DNA of 58,595 bases. Source: CAZUDO01 sp964618895 (GTDB lineage Bacteria > Desulfobacterota > Binatia > DP-6). Below are positions 38,130 to 49,096 of this stretch, one piece after another; positions within the stretch are counted from its first letter, which is position 1; every line of letters starts with the position of its first letter. The DNA lies in the NCBI GenBank assembly GCA_964618895.1, contig CAZUDO010000132.1, positions 1 to 58,595 of the forward strand. Reading direction: 5' to 3'. The notes below the pieces were generated by a model. That model had not been told where the DNA came from, searched no databases, and was given only the letters and a program-made list of their open reading frames with translations. The position numbers and the translations under genes were made by a program.

Positions 38130-39491
38130 ATGCCGAGGCTGCTCTTCATCTGGCCGCGTACGCGCGATTTTCCCGTGTACGAGCGCCTGATCCCCACCCT
38201 CACCATCCCGTATCTCGCCGGCCTCACACCGCCACACTGGCACGTGACCTTCGCCGACGACAACTACGGCGAGGCCGACGCGGCGCTGGCGGCCGGCGTG
38301 CGTCCCGACCTGATCGCGATCAGCGTCAATACCATGTCCGCGCACCGGAGCTATGCGCTCGCCGACCGGGCGCGCGCGCAGGGCATCGCGGTCGTCCTCG
38401 GCGGCTGGCACGTGACCTTCTGCCCCGACGAGGCCGCCGGGCACGCCGACGCGGTGGTGGTGGGCGAGGCCGACGACCTGTGGACGACGGTGCTGGCGGA
38501 CTACGAGCGCGGGGCGCTCCAGCCGCGCTACACCAGCCGGAACGACACCGACCTGCGCCACTATCCCGCCGCGCGCCGGGACCTGCTGGCCGGACGGCGC
38601 TACGCCACCACCAACCTGGTGCAGGCGACACGCGGCTGCCCCTACCGGTGCAGCTTCTGCTCGGTGTCGACCATCAACCCGAAGTACCGCCGCCGCCCGA
38701 TCGCCGACGTGGTGGCCGAGGTGGCGGCCCTGCCGGGGCGAAGGCTCTTCTTCATCGACGACAATCTCTTCATCCATCGCGAGTACACCCGCGACCTGTT
38801 CGCGGCGCTGGTGCCGCTCGGCAAGAAGTGGATCGGCGAGGCGTCGATCAACATCGCCGACGATCCCGAGCTGCTCGACCTGGCGGTGGCGAGCGGCATG
38901 ATCGGGCTCCTGGTCGGCTTCGAGTCGATCGTGCCCGGGTCGATCCGCGAGATGAACAAGCACCGCACCAACGCGGCCGAGCGCTACACGGCCCAGATCG
39001 CCGCCCTGCAGCGCCGCGGCGTGGGTGTGCTCGCCATGTTCACCTTCGGGTTCGACCAGGACACGCCCGACGTGTTCGCGCGCACGCTCGCGTTCTGCGA
39101 GCAGGCCGACCTGTTCGGGGCGTCGTTCGGCGTCCTGACGCCCTTTCCGGGCACGCCCACGTTCGCCAAGCTCGAGGCCGCGGGGCGTATCTGGACGCAC
39201 GACTGGCGGCTCTACGACCTGCAGCACCAGGTGTTCGACCTGCCGGGCTGGGCGCCGGGCGCACTCGAGGCGGGGATGCGCGAACTCGAGGACAGCTTCT
39301 ACGGCTGGGGCGCGTTCCTGCGCCGGACGGCGAAGCTGCTTCGCTATCCGCGCCTGCTCCGGCCCGCCAACCTCTTCCTCTACTTCGTCGTCAACCTGCA
39401 GTACCTCGCCACGCTGCGGCGCCGTCGCCGGGGCCTCGCCGTCAACAGCACGGGCTGGTCGCATGCTGAGCCGGTTCCCGCGTCGCGCTGA
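38130..39491 (+). CDS. B12-binding-domain radical SAM protein
   Basis: 453 residues. The N-terminal cobalamin-binding Rossmann-like domain (about 1-150) carries ISVNTMSAHRSYALADRARA and LGGWHVTFCPDEA; a B12-ligating DxHxxG is not obvious. The radical SAM barrel (about 165-390) has the 4Fe-4S motif CPYRCSFC in RGCPYRCSFCSVSTINP. Conserved FIDDNLFIHREYTRDL and GFDQDTPDVFARTL follow. Members of this class methylate lipids, hopanoids or secondary metabolites. A hydrophobic C-terminal helix (PANLFLYFVVNLQYLATL) hints at membrane association, as in hopanoid-modifying relatives. The kinase gene downstream overlaps its last 29 bp. Confidence 0.85.
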   Translation: MPRLLFIWPRTRDFPVYERLIPTLTIPYLAGLTPPHWHVTFADDNYGEADAALAAGVRPDLIAISVNTMSAHRSYALADRARAQGIAVVLGGWHVTFCPDEAAGHADAVVVGEADDLWTTVLADYERGALQPRYTSRNDTDLRHYPAARRDLLAGRRYATTNLVQATRGCPYRCSFCSVSTINPKYRRRPIADVVAEVAALPGRRLFFIDDNLFIHREYTRDLFAALVPLGKKWIGEASINIADDPELLDLAVASGMIGLLVGFESIVPGSIREMNKHRTNAAERYTAQIAALQRRGVGVLAMFTFGFDQDTPDVFARTLAFCEQADLFGASFGVLTPFPGTPTFAKLEAAGRIWTHDWRLYDLQHQVFDLPGWAPGALEAGMRELEDSFYGWGAFLRRTAKLLRYPRLLRPANLFLYFVVNLQYLATLRRRRRGLAVNSTGWSHAEPVPASR

Positions 39492-41874
39492 CGCGCGGCT
39501 CTTCCTCGCACTGGCGATCGCGAGCGCGCTGCTGACCGTGGTCGCGATCGTCGGGGCGGTCGGCTTTGTCGGGCGCACGTTCCCCGGCTTCATCGTGTGG
39601 GACAACCTGGTGGTGGTGGCGCTCGGCCGCCCGTCGTGGCCGGGGGTGGCGGCCGCGGTGCCCTTCCGCGCGCGGGTGCTGAGCATCGACGGGGCCGCTG
39701 TGGCGACGCGCGGCGAGCTGCTGGCGCGGGTCGCGGCGGCACCACCGGGTACGCCGCATCGCTACGAGTTCGAAACCGCCGCCGGCCGGGTCACGCGCGA
39801 GGTCCGGGCAGCCGTCTTCCGGGCGAGCGACTGGGCGCTCACCGTGGGCGTGTATCTGTTGAACGGCCTCGTCTTCCTGGTGACGGCGCTGGCGGTCTTC
39901 TACCTGAAGCCCGAGTCGGGGCAGAGCCGGGCCGTGCTCGGCTTCGGCACGCTGTGGGGGCTCGTCCTCGTCCTGGCCGTCGACGTGCTCACCGCCGGGC
40001 ACCTGCAGCGCCTGTACTTCCTCCTCCAGGCGATGGTCCCCGCTGCCGTCCTGCACCTGGCGCGACAGTTCCCCCAGGTGCGCCCCGTCCGCCGGGGGGC
40101 GCTGGCGGCCGGCTACGCGCTCGGGCTGGCGGCCGGAGCGCTGCAGGTGTGGGCGTTCTGGCGCGACGTGCCGCTCTTGGTGGCGGTCGACGACGCGGTC
40201 TACCTGGCGATCGCGGGCACGGGGCTGTTCGCCATGGGGGCGATCGCGCGCGGCGTGGTCGGCGCGGCGAGTCCGCTCGCGCGCCGGCGGGCGCGGGTCG
40301 TGCTGGCGGGCGCGATCGCCGCCTTCGGCGTCCCGCTCCCGGCCCTGCTCGCGTTCTTCCTGCTCGGGCAGCCGGTGTCCTTCAGCCTGCTCACGCTCAC
40401 CGGCTTTCTCTTCCCGCTCTCGATCGGCTACGCGGTGGCCCGCCACGACCTGTTCGAAGCCGACCGCTTCGTCAAGCTGTCGCTGGTCTACGCCACCCTG
40501 ACCGCGCTCATCACGCTCGCCTACGGGCTCGCGGCCGTGGTCGCCAATCGCCTGGTCGCCGACCTGGCGCCGGCGGAGAGCCCGTTCTTCCCGATCGTGT
40601 TCGTGCTGGCCGCGCTCGGCACCATCGTGCCGCTGCGCGACCGCGTCCAGCAGGCCGTCGACCGGCTCTTCTACCGCGGGCATGCCGATTACAAGGAGAC
40701 CATCGCGCGCGCGAGCGAACGCATGACCACGCTGCTCGCGCGCGATGCCATCGTGCAGCACCTCGTGACCACGCTCGGCGACGTGCTCTTCCTGGAGGGC
40801 GTGACGCTGTGGGAGCGGGAGGACGGGCGGTTCGTGCGCCGCGGCGGATCCGGCCCGGCCATGCTGGCCGCCGACGATCCGGGTGCCGCTGCCTTCGTGG
40901 CTCTGGGGCGCCTCCTGTCGCGCGACGAAGTCGAGGAGTCGGCGGCGTTGCGGCCCGTCCGCGAGCCGCTCCGGCGGCTGTGCGAGGCGCTCGAGGCGTC
41001 GCTGCTGGTGCCGCTCGCGCGCCAGGGGCAGGTGGCCGGTCTGCTGGCGATCGGGCGCAAGGCCTCCGGCGGGCCGCTGTCCGCCGACGACGTGGACGTG
41101 CTGCGCACGCTCGCCGACCAGACCGCGCTCGTGCTCGCCAACGCGAGCGCGGTCGAGCAGCTCGAGGAGGCCCGCGCCAGCCTGGCGCGGGCCGAGCGGC
41201 TGGCCGCCATCGGCGAGCTGTCGGCAGCCGTGGCGCACGGCATCCGCAACCCGCTCGCCGGCATCCGGCTCGCCGCCCAGATCGGGCTCGAGTGTGCCGG
41301 CGCGAACGAGCCGGTGGCCGACAGCCTGCAGGACGTGCTGACCGAGGTCGAAAAGCTCGAGGCCCAGGTGCGCGGCATCCTCGACTTCGCACGCCCGTTC
41401 GAGCCGCGCCTGGGGCCGGTCGCGTTGCCGGCGCTGGTCCGGGAGGTGCTGATCACGCTCACCCCGCAGCTCGACGCGGCCGGTGTGACCGCCCAGCTGG
41501 CGATGCCGGCCGACCTGCCCAGCGTCCACGCCGACGCGGCCCATCTGGGGCAGGCGTTCCAGGAGCTGGTCATGAACGGCGTCGAAGCGAGCGGCGCCGG
41601 CGGGACCGTGCGTCTCACGGCGGCCGTGGACGACGGCGGTCGCTGGGTGCGTGTCGAGGTGGTCGACAGCGGCCCGGGCGTGCCCGCGGCGCTGCGCGAG
41701 CGCATCTTCCAGCTCTTCATGACCACCAAGGCGACCGGTACGGGAGTCGGGCTCGCGGTCGCGCGCAAGATCATCGATCGCCACGGCGGCCGCGTGAGCA
41801 TCGATCCCGCGCCGGGGCCGGGCGCCCGCTTCGTCGTCGAGCTGCCGGTGGCGGGAGCGGCACCCTCCGGCTGA
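39463..41874 (+). CDS. Membrane sensor histidine kinase with GAF domain
   Basis: 803 residues. One N-terminal TM, a PDZ-like periplasmic segment (about 60-120; AAAVPFRARVLSIDGAAVAT), then about seven further TM helices (about 125-380). A GAF-like domain (about 410-560), a HisKA helix pair with phospho-acceptor His592 (AAVAHGIRNPLAG) and an HATPase_c domain (about 680-795) follow. The HATPase carries N-box QELVMNGVEAS, DSGPGVP and a G-box TGVGLAVARKI. The architecture is that of kinases paired with NtrC-type regulators. The nearest candidate is the regulator at 44464-45897 on the opposite strand. Confidence 0.9.
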   Translation: MLSRFPRRADARLFLALAIASALLTVVAIVGAVGFVGRTFPGFIVWDNLVVVALGRPSWPGVAAAVPFRARVLSIDGAAVATRGELLARVAAAPPGTPHRYEFETAAGRVTREVRAAVFRASDWALTVGVYLLNGLVFLVTALAVFYLKPESGQSRAVLGFGTLWGLVLVLAVDVLTAGHLQRLYFLLQAMVPAAVLHLARQFPQVRPVRRGALAAGYALGLAAGALQVWAFWRDVPLLVAVDDAVYLAIAGTGLFAMGAIARGVVGAASPLARRRARVVLAGAIAAFGVPLPALLAFFLLGQPVSFSLLTLTGFLFPLSIGYAVARHDLFEADRFVKLSLVYATLTALITLAYGLAAVVANRLVADLAPAESPFFPIVFVLAALGTIVPLRDRVQQAVDRLFYRGHADYKETIARASERMTTLLARDAIVQHLVTTLGDVLFLEGVTLWEREDGRFVRRGGSGPAMLAADDPGAAAFVALGRLLSRDEVEESAALRPVREPLRRLCEALEASLLVPLARQGQVAGLLAIGRKASGGPLSADDVDVLRTLADQTALVLANASAVEQLEEARASLARAERLAAIGELSAAVAHGIRNPLAGIRLAAQIGLECAGANEPVADSLQDVLTEVEKLEAQVRGILDFARPFEPRLGPVALPALVREVLITLTPQLDAAGVTAQLAMPADLPSVHADAAHLGQAFQELVMNGVEASGAGGTVRLTAAVDDGGRWVRVEVVDSGPGVPAALRERIFQLFMTTKATGTGVGLAVARKIIDRHGGRVSIDPAPGPGARFVVELPVAGAAPSG

Positions 41875-41907
41875 GTGGTCGCCCCGGGCCGGCGTGGCGT
41901 CCGGGAC

Positions 41908-43977
41908 TTACGGCGCGATCACGCGCACGTCGATCGGCGTTCCCGCCGCCCGCACCCCGAGTGCGTTGCGCGTCACGACGCGGACGGTGACGGCGCCCGG
42001 CGTGTACGCCGACACCCGCGCCCGCCCCGTGAACACGCCGTCACCGGCGACCGCATCGAGACCGCGCCCCGTATCGCGCAAGCCTCCCGCGCGGCGGAAG
42101 CTGAAGCCGGTGCCGACCTCGACGCTCGCCGAGCGCACCCGGCAGTCGTCGGCGATGCGGGCGGAGACGACGATGGTCTGGCGTCGTCCCGCCGGCACGG
42201 TGTCCGGCGTGATGGTGGTGGCGGCGACCGTCGGCGTGGCCGTGGTCACCACCGGGAAGCTGCGGACGATCGGCGTCGCGCGCCGGCCGGCGCTGTCGCG
42301 CGCCGTGGTCGTGAGCTGGAGAGTGCCCGGGGCGGTCGGTCGTGGCAGGAACGCCTGCGTGAACACGGCGCCGAGCGGCAAGGGCACGCCAGGCGGCGCG
42401 ATGCCGGGGACCAGCGTCAACCGATCGGTCGCCACGCCGTTCACGGCGACCGCCGTCTCGACGGTGGCCGTCCCGGTCGCGTTCTGTAGCACCGCCACGA
42501 TGGTCCGTCGCCCGCGGCAGCCGATCACGAACGTGGTGGGCTCCCCGCTCACGGCCACGGCGGCGATCACCGGCGAGGTGCCCGTGCCGCCCCCGACCGT
42601 GGTGGTGGTCGTCCCCGTCGTGGTGGTGGTCGTGGTCGGGAGCCCGGGGCCGCCGCCGGCGAAGCGGACCTCGAGCGTCGCTCCGGGCACGCCCGCCGTC
42701 ACGATGGTGAGGACGCTCGCCGTGCCGGAGTCGCGCGACCCCCCGGTGTCGTCGAGCGTGATCTCGAGGCCAGCCGCGGTGGGCAGCGCGACGGTCTCGC
42801 GTGCCGGGTTGGTGTCGGTGTCGGGGGAGGTGATGGCGAGGCCCGGGCCGGCGAGCAGGATCGCCGTCGTCCCCGCCGGGGGATCGGTGACGTTGTCGAG
42901 CACGTCGAGGGGGACCAGGCGAACCCGCACGCCGCCTCCCGGCCCGTCGTCGGCGAGGTCGATACTGTCGAGCGGCTCGATCAGCGCACCGCCGGCACCG
43001 CGGCGCAGCGCCGTTTCGGTGTCGGACGGATACGACGCCAGCACCGACGGACGCACGCACGCCACCCGCGACACGGGCCCCGAACGCACGATCGCGCGGT
43101 CGAGGGTCGGGCTGGTGCCGTTGGTGGGCAGCGCGAACGGCGTGCCGAGCAGCGGGTCGCTCGCCAGGGGATCGAAGGCGTTCTCAATCTCGACCCCGAG
43201 GCGCACATCGGGGGCGGCCCGCCCGCCGCTGCCGTTGCCCTCGATCAGACGGTCGGGGTCGAGGCGCGGGAAGAAGGGCAGCAGAGTCGCGACCCCGGGC
43301 CCGTCGGGGACGTTGCCGAAGAAGAAACCGCCGCGGAACGGCCCCACGTAGGCCATCGCGCCGAGGACGACGGCGAGCCCGCCGGCGGATGCCGGGGCGC
43401 CCTTGGTGACGGCCACGGTGCCCTGCGCCACGCCACGGCTGAAGAAGGCGACCTGGCGTCCGACCACGAAGTCGGCTTCCTGCAGTTCGCGGCCGTTGTC
43501 GGCGGCGCCCGCCGGGTCGGCGTCGGTCGGCCCGACGAGGCCGTCGCCGTCGAGATCGGCGAAAACGACCACCACCACCGGGAGGCCGTCGAGCTCGGTG
43601 GTGGCGAGTGGGGCGCCGAGCCCCGGCCCGCCGGTCGACGCGATCACGGTGAACGGGATCTCGGTGCCGGCGGCGATGCGGACGCCGCCGGCGACGGCGG
43701 TGGGCGGTACGGGCACCGGCGGGGGCATCAGCGGGCCGACGCCCAGGTGCGCCGCCCGCACGACCAGGTCGACGTCGCCGCGCACCGACGGATCGACGAT
43801 CGGCGGGCTGAAGTCGTCCGGACGACCCGGCTGCGGCAGGATGAGCGGCACGCCGGGCAGGATCGCGTACGGGCGGCCCGTCGCCGGATCCACCGGGTCA
43901 CCGTCGAAGATCGACGCCGCGGACGCGGGCCCGCCGAGCGCGACCAGGAGCAGCACGATGCCGAAGCGCGCGTCCAT
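41908..43977 (-). CDS. Large secreted protein with Thr-rich linker, unknown function
   Basis: 689 residues; the ATG at 43977 overlaps the stop of the upstream gene (TGATG). The signal peptide ends near ASAASIF. Residues about 130-165 contain DLDGDGLVGPTDADP, a calcium-loop-like motif. Residues about 455-475 are a Thr-Gly linker (PTTTTTTTGTTTTTVGGG) separating a long N-terminal region from two Ig-like C-terminal modules. The last of these resembles an invasin/CARDB-like fold (TITPDTVPAGRRQTIVVSAR). Function unknown; probably a surface or extracellular protein secreted with its partner at 43977-44498. Confidence 0.75.
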   Translation of the reverse strand: MDARFGIVLLLVALGGPASAASIFDGDPVDPATGRPYAILPGVPLILPQPGRPDDFSPPIVDPSVRGDVDLVVRAAHLGVGPLMPPPVPVPPTAVAGGVRIAAGTEIPFTVIASTGGPGLGAPLATTELDGLPVVVVVFADLDGDGLVGPTDADPAGAADNGRELQEADFVVGRQVAFFSRGVAQGTVAVTKGAPASAGGLAVVLGAMAYVGPFRGGFFFGNVPDGPGVATLLPFFPRLDPDRLIEGNGSGGRAAPDVRLGVEIENAFDPLASDPLLGTPFALPTNGTSPTLDRAIVRSGPVSRVACVRPSVLASYPSDTETALRRGAGGALIEPLDSIDLADDGPGGGVRVRLVPLDVLDNVTDPPAGTTAILLAGPGLAITSPDTDTNPARETVALPTAAGLEITLDDTGGSRDSGTASVLTIVTAGVPGATLEVRFAGGGPGLPTTTTTTTGTTTTTVGGGTGTSPVIAAVAVSGEPTTFVIGCRGRRTIVAVLQNATGTATVETAVAVNGVATDRLTLVPGIAPPGVPLPLGAVFTQAFLPRPTAPGTLQLTTTARDSAGRRATPIVRSFPVVTTATPTVAATTITPDTVPAGRRQTIVVSARIADDCRVRSASVEVGTGFSFRRAGGLRDTGRGLDAVAGDGVFTGRARVSAYTPGAVTVRVVTRNALGVRAAGTPIDVRVIAP

Positions 43978-44463
43978 CACGGCAGCACGAACCCCAGGGG
44001 ATTGGAGAACACGCTCTCGCCCTCGAACACTCCGAACACGACCGCGGTGGCCGGGCCGGCGGTGAAGGTCGCCGGGAGGACCACGCGTGCCTGCGCCGGG
44101 ACGAGCGTCAGGAAGCGTACGCTGGCGGCGGCGGTCGTGCCCGTCGCCAGGAACGACGGCACGTCGCTCGGGTCGAGACTGCCGTCGGCGAGCAGCGGGC
44201 TGTCCCCCGTGACCGGCGGCCCGCCGAGCGGATAGCGGACGAAGCGCGTGCCCTGGAACATTACCAGATACAGCGCGGTCCCCGACTGGACGGCGTTCGG
44301 GAAGTCGAAGACGCCGTCGACCAGGACCGTGCGTGCGCCGCCGGCGGTGGCCCCGCGCGCGGCGGAGAGCACGGGCGTCGGGGTGGTGGCGGCGGCGTAC
44401 GCGAGGCGCGCGGTTGCGATCGTGGCCAGGGCGATGGCGGTGACCAGCCCCGTCCGCCGACGC

Positions 44464-45897
<1,434 letters not shown>

Positions 45898-45987
45898 TGG
45901 CCCGTTCCTTGTAGGCGGGTGAGGTGCCCCAAACAATCCGGGAAACCCCCCGCCTCGGTGGCGAAGTTCCCTATCGGGGCGGTCGTG

Positions 45988-46734
45988 TCAGGTCGAGCGG
46001 GCGAAGGTGAGCGGCACGCCGTGGCAACGCGTGGCGTCGAGGCGGAGAAGCGCGCCGTCGCGCTGCGGGAGACGCGCCGCCAGCGCGCCGGCGGCGGCGT
46101 CGACGTCCGGCACATCGAGGACGAGCCCGGCGATCCCTTCGCCGCCGCCGTCCGCGGGCACGAAGCGCAGCAGCACGCCGCCCGCGGCGACGGCCGCGTC
46201 GGCCGTGCGCACGAGGCCGAGCTTGGTGACGAAGGTGGTGGCGGCCCCGGCCCCGTCCCGGCTGCGCGCCGTCACCTCGCGCAGCGCGATGCCGCGGAAG
46301 GCGCCCGTGCCGCACGCGCCGTGATGATGCGCGCCGGGGGGCGGCGTCGCGAACTCGACCAGGACGCCGTGCGTGCCCTTGGGATGCAGGAAGCAGATCG
46401 TGCCCGCCAGCCCCGCGCGGGGGGCCTGGTCGATGAGCGGCAGTTCCTGTGTCCGCGCGGCGGCCAACTCGGCGGCCACGTCGGGCGTCTCGAAGCAGAC
46501 GTGGTGCAGGCCTTCGCCGCGCTTGTCGAGGAACTTGGCCACCCCGCCCTGCGGATCGATCGGCTCCAGCAGCTCGATCTCGCTGCGGCCGATGGGGAGG
46601 AGGGCGGCCTTCACGCCCTGGTCCGGCACGGTGGCCTCGGCCGACACGCGCAGCCCGATCGTGTCGCGCCAGAAGGCGAGGCCGTCTTCGAGCCGGTGCA
46701 CGACCAGCCCGACGTGGTGGACCCGTGTCAGCAT
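45988..46734 (-). CDS. Methylmalonyl-CoA epimerase-like VOC protein with C-terminal second VOC half
   Basis: 248 residues. The first about 135 match methylmalonyl-CoA epimerase: VHHVGLVVHRLEDGLAFWRD, an IELLEPIDPQGGVAKFLDKR core, GEGLHHVCFETPD and FLHPKGTHGVLVEF, including the metal-binding His/Gln/Glu positions. Typical enzymes stop near 135-150 residues. This one continues about 110 residues with a further, degenerate VOC-like module (GIALREVTARSRDGAGAAT ... LVLDVPDVDAAAGALAARL). It interconverts (R)- and (S)-methylmalonyl- or ethylmalonyl-CoA in related pathways. The start overlaps the stop of the lyase gene (TGATG), so they are co-translated. Confidence 0.8.
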   Translation of the reverse strand: MLTRVHHVGLVVHRLEDGLAFWRDTIGLRVSAEATVPDQGVKAALLPIGRSEIELLEPIDPQGGVAKFLDKRGEGLHHVCFETPDVAAELAAARTQELPLIDQAPRAGLAGTICFLHPKGTHGVLVEFATPPPGAHHHGACGTGAFRGIALREVTARSRDGAGAATTFVTKLGLVRTADAAVAAGGVLLRFVPADGGGEGIAGLVLDVPDVDAAAGALAARLPQRDGALLRLDATRCHGVPLTFARST

Positions 46735-47786
46735 CAGGCGAAGCCGTACGCCGCGCGCAGCTCCGGGTCCTTTTTCGCCAGCAGCTCGGCCAGCGCCACC
46801 ATCACCTTGCACTGCTTCCAGGTGGCGTCGTCCTGCATCTTGCCGTCGAGCATGAGCACGCCGCGGCCATCGGGCATGGCCTCGAGCACGCGCTTGGCGA
46901 ACGCGACCTCGTCGACCGGCGGGCTGAAGACCTTCTTGGCGATCGCGATCTGGCTCGGATGGAGCGACCATGCGCCGACGCAGCCGAGCAGGAAGGCAGC
47001 GCGGAACTGGTCCTCGCAGCCGAGGGCGTCGGAGATGTCGCCGAACGGGCCGTAGAAGGGCAACGCGCCGGTGGCGGCGCACGCGTCGACCATGCGGGCG
47101 ATGGAGTAGTGCCACGGATCCTGCTGCGCGGCGCTGCGGGGTGCCGTGGGGTTGGTCTTGTCGGGATCGGTGCGCACCAGGTAGGCGGGATGGCCGCCGC
47201 CCACGCGCGTGGTCTTCATGCGCCGCGAGGCGGCCAGGTCGGCGGGGCCGAAGCTGATGCCCTGCATGCGCGGGCTGGCGGCGCAGATCTCCTCGACGTT
47301 GGCCACGCCGAGGGCGGTCTCGAGGAGGGCGTGCACCAGGATGGGGCGGTCGATCTTGTGGCGGGCTTCGAGCTGCGCCAGCAGGCGGTCGACGTAGTGG
47401 ATGTCCCACGGCCCCTCGACCTTGGGGACCATGATCACCTCCAGCCGGGTGCCGATGCCGCCGACCAGCGCCTGCACGTCGTCAAGGAACCACGGGCTGT
47501 CGAGGCTGTTGACGCGCGTCCAGAGCGGCGTGTCGCCGAGGTCGACCGCGCGGCCGACCTGCACCAGGCCGTCGCGCGCCGCGAGCTTCTTGTCGGCCGG
47601 GATGGCGTCCTCGAGGTTGCCGAGCAGGATGTCGGCCTGGCGGGCCAGCTCGGGGAGCTTGGCGGCCATCTTGGCGTTGGAGGGGTCGAAGAAGTGGATC
47701 ATCCGGGAGGGCTTCACCGGAATCTCGCGGACCGGGGCCGGGGCGCCGAGGGCGAGAGGCTTGAAGAAGTCGCGCGGGCTACGCAT
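46734..47786 (-). CDS. HpcH/HpaI-family L-malyl-CoA / beta-methylmalyl-CoA lyase-like enzyme
   Basis: 350 residues, slightly longer than characterised Mcl1 (about 320). Family hallmarks: ADILLGNLEDAIPADKKLAA with the metal-coordinating Glu, TRVNSLDSPWFLDDV, EVIMVPKVEGPWDI, LLETALGVANVEEI, SFGPADLAASRRMKTT, PFYGPFGDISDALG and WSLHPSQIAIAKKVFSP. The enzyme cleaves malyl-CoA to acetyl-CoA and glyoxylate, and/or methylmalyl-CoA to propionyl-CoA and glyoxylate. AGGAG precedes the ATG by 5 bp. Downstream is the epimerase, and the malate-CoA ligase genes lie upstream on the same strand. That arrangement suggests malate activation followed by cleavage, as in the serine cycle, or C5 acyl-CoA cleavage. 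Confidence 0.88.
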   Translation of the reverse strand: MRSPRDFFKPLALGAPAPVREIPVKPSRMIHFFDPSNAKMAAKLPELARQADILLGNLEDAIPADKKLAARDGLVQVGRAVDLGDTPLWTRVNSLDSPWFLDDVQALVGGIGTRLEVIMVPKVEGPWDIHYVDRLLAQLEARHKIDRPILVHALLETALGVANVEEICAASPRMQGISFGPADLAASRRMKTTRVGGGHPAYLVRTDPDKTNPTAPRSAAQQDPWHYSIARMVDACAATGALPFYGPFGDISDALGCEDQFRAAFLLGCVGAWSLHPSQIAIAKKVFSPPVDEVAFAKRVLEAMPDGRGVLMLDGKMQDDATWKQCKVMVALAELLAKKDPELRAAYGFA

Positions 47787-47801
47787 CGAGTCTCCTGCTA
47801 G

Positions 47802-48821
47802 TCAGAAGCCATACCCCAGCTGCAGGGCGTAACGGAAGTCGTTCGACTCCTTTCCGTCGGCCGGTTTGGTGTCGTAGTCGTCCTCCAGGCCGACATCGAC
47901 GAACAGCCCGAAGGCGATCTTCTGGCGCAGGCCGACGGCGGCGTGCAGGACCACGTCGCTGGTGTCTTCGAGGCTCGGGTACACGTCGAGCAGCTGGTAG
48001 ACGGACAACGTGTCCGAGAACGCCCACCGGAACTCGTCGCCCAGCGCGAGCGAGATGTAGCTCCGATCCTCGGTCGGCCCGTTGTAGTTCTCGTTGACGT
48101 AGGCGAGGCCCAGGTACGTGCGCAGGAGCCGCGTTTTGGTGCGGAAGAAGTAGTACCCCGGGCCGGCGCCGACGATGGTCCGCAGGCTCAGGTCCTCGAG
48201 CTTGTCGTGTTCGAGGACGCCGTAGCCGCCGATCGCCCAGTGCGGGCCCAGGTAGTAGTCGTAGTACGCCCCGCCGCGTGCGAACTGGGCGGTGAGATCG
48301 CTCTCGCCGGTGTCCTGGTCCTCCTGCTCGGCGTATTGCAATGCGCCCGCCAGCCGGAAGCGGTCCTGGTCGCTAGCGCGGATCAACTCGGCAGTGGCAC
48401 CGGCCACGATGGTGTTGCTGTTGCCCTGCGCACCGCCGAGCGAGCCGGCGATCGCGCCGGTCCAGTGTGCGCCCGGTGTGATGCCGATGGTGGCGACCTG
48501 GTCGAGCGCGATGGGTTTAACGCTCCGGAGGTCGTCCGACTCGAGGTACACGCCATCGGCCTTCTTGACGAAGCGGGCGGTGACGAAGTCGTCGGGCTTC
48601 AGGCGCACGATGTGCGGCGTGTCGCTCTGTACGGCCGTCACCTCGGTCCAATCGACCGCGACCTCTTTGGCATACGGCGTGGTGATGACGAGCCGGTCGT
48701 CGGTCATCTTGACGATGGTGCCGGTCAGCCGGTCGCCGTTCTTGAGCTCGATCACGTCGCCCGCGGCATGCGCCAGGCCGTAGAGAACGAGAAGCAGTGG
48801 AGCGATGACGAGTCTCTTCAT
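47802..48821 (-). CDS. DUF481 outer-membrane protein
   Basis: 339 residues. Signal peptide MKRLVIAPLLLVLYGLAHAA. The mature N-terminus DVIELKNGDRLTGTIVKMTD is the small beta-domain commonly preceding DUF481. Residues about 120-339 form the barrel (WTGAIAGSLGGAQGNSNTIV ... FRYALQLGYGF), ending in Phe as BAM substrates do. DUF481 barrels are of unknown function, possibly salt- or solute-induced porins. Unexpectedly it sits between the ferredoxin/CoA-ligase genes and the malyl-CoA lyase gene, with gaps of 48 and 15 bp, so it may supply substrate to that pathway. Confidence 0.85.
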   Translation of the reverse strand: MKRLVIAPLLLVLYGLAHAAGDVIELKNGDRLTGTIVKMTDDRLVITTPYAKEVAVDWTEVTAVQSDTPHIVRLKPDDFVTARFVKKADGVYLESDDLRSVKPIALDQVATIGITPGAHWTGAIAGSLGGAQGNSNTIVAGATAELIRASDQDRFRLAGALQYAEQEDQDTGESDLTAQFARGGAYYDYYLGPHWAIGGYGVLEHDKLEDLSLRTIVGAGPGYYFFRTKTRLLRTYLGLAYVNENYNGPTEDRSYISLALGDEFRWAFSDTLSVYQLLDVYPSLEDTSDVVLHAAVGLRQKIAFGLFVDVGLEDDYDTKPADGKESNDFRYALQLGYGF

Positions 48822-48869
48822 GGGGTCGATTCCTCCAGACGTTTCGGCCGTGACGCTGTCCGACCGGGA

Positions 48870-49094
48870 TCAGCGCTCGTAGAGCTTGACGATCCGTACG
48901 GTACCCGCCGGCGCCGCCTGCACGCACAGATCGCACAGCGTGCACTCGTCGAGATTGTCGCCGACGATAGCGAGCGCGCCGGTCGTGCCGAGCGCGAAGA
49001 TGTTGACCGGGCACACCTCGACCAGCTTCTTCGCCAGTGCCGCGTCCGCGGCGACCGTGGCGTCGACCTGCACGTCGATGAACATCGCGGCCAT
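48870..49094 (-). CDS. Small ferredoxin-like protein (single 4Fe-4S)
   Basis: 74 residues starting 2 bp after the CoA-ligase alpha stop (ATG 49085 also possible). VEVCPVNIFALGTTG and DECTLCDLCVQAAPAGTVRI resemble FixX-type ferredoxins. The cysteines in ECTLCDLC plus the CP cysteine can hold one cluster. The second CxxxCP cysteine is Ala (QAAP), so a second cluster is not possible. Tight linkage to the ligase genes suggests an electron carrier for a flavin or oxidoreductase step in the same pathway; the partner is unknown. Confidence 0.75.
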   Translation of the reverse strand: MAAMFIDVQVDATVAADAALAKKLVEVCPVNIFALGTTGALAIVGDNLDECTLCDLCVQAAPAGTVRIVKLYER

Positions 49095-49096
49095 GC

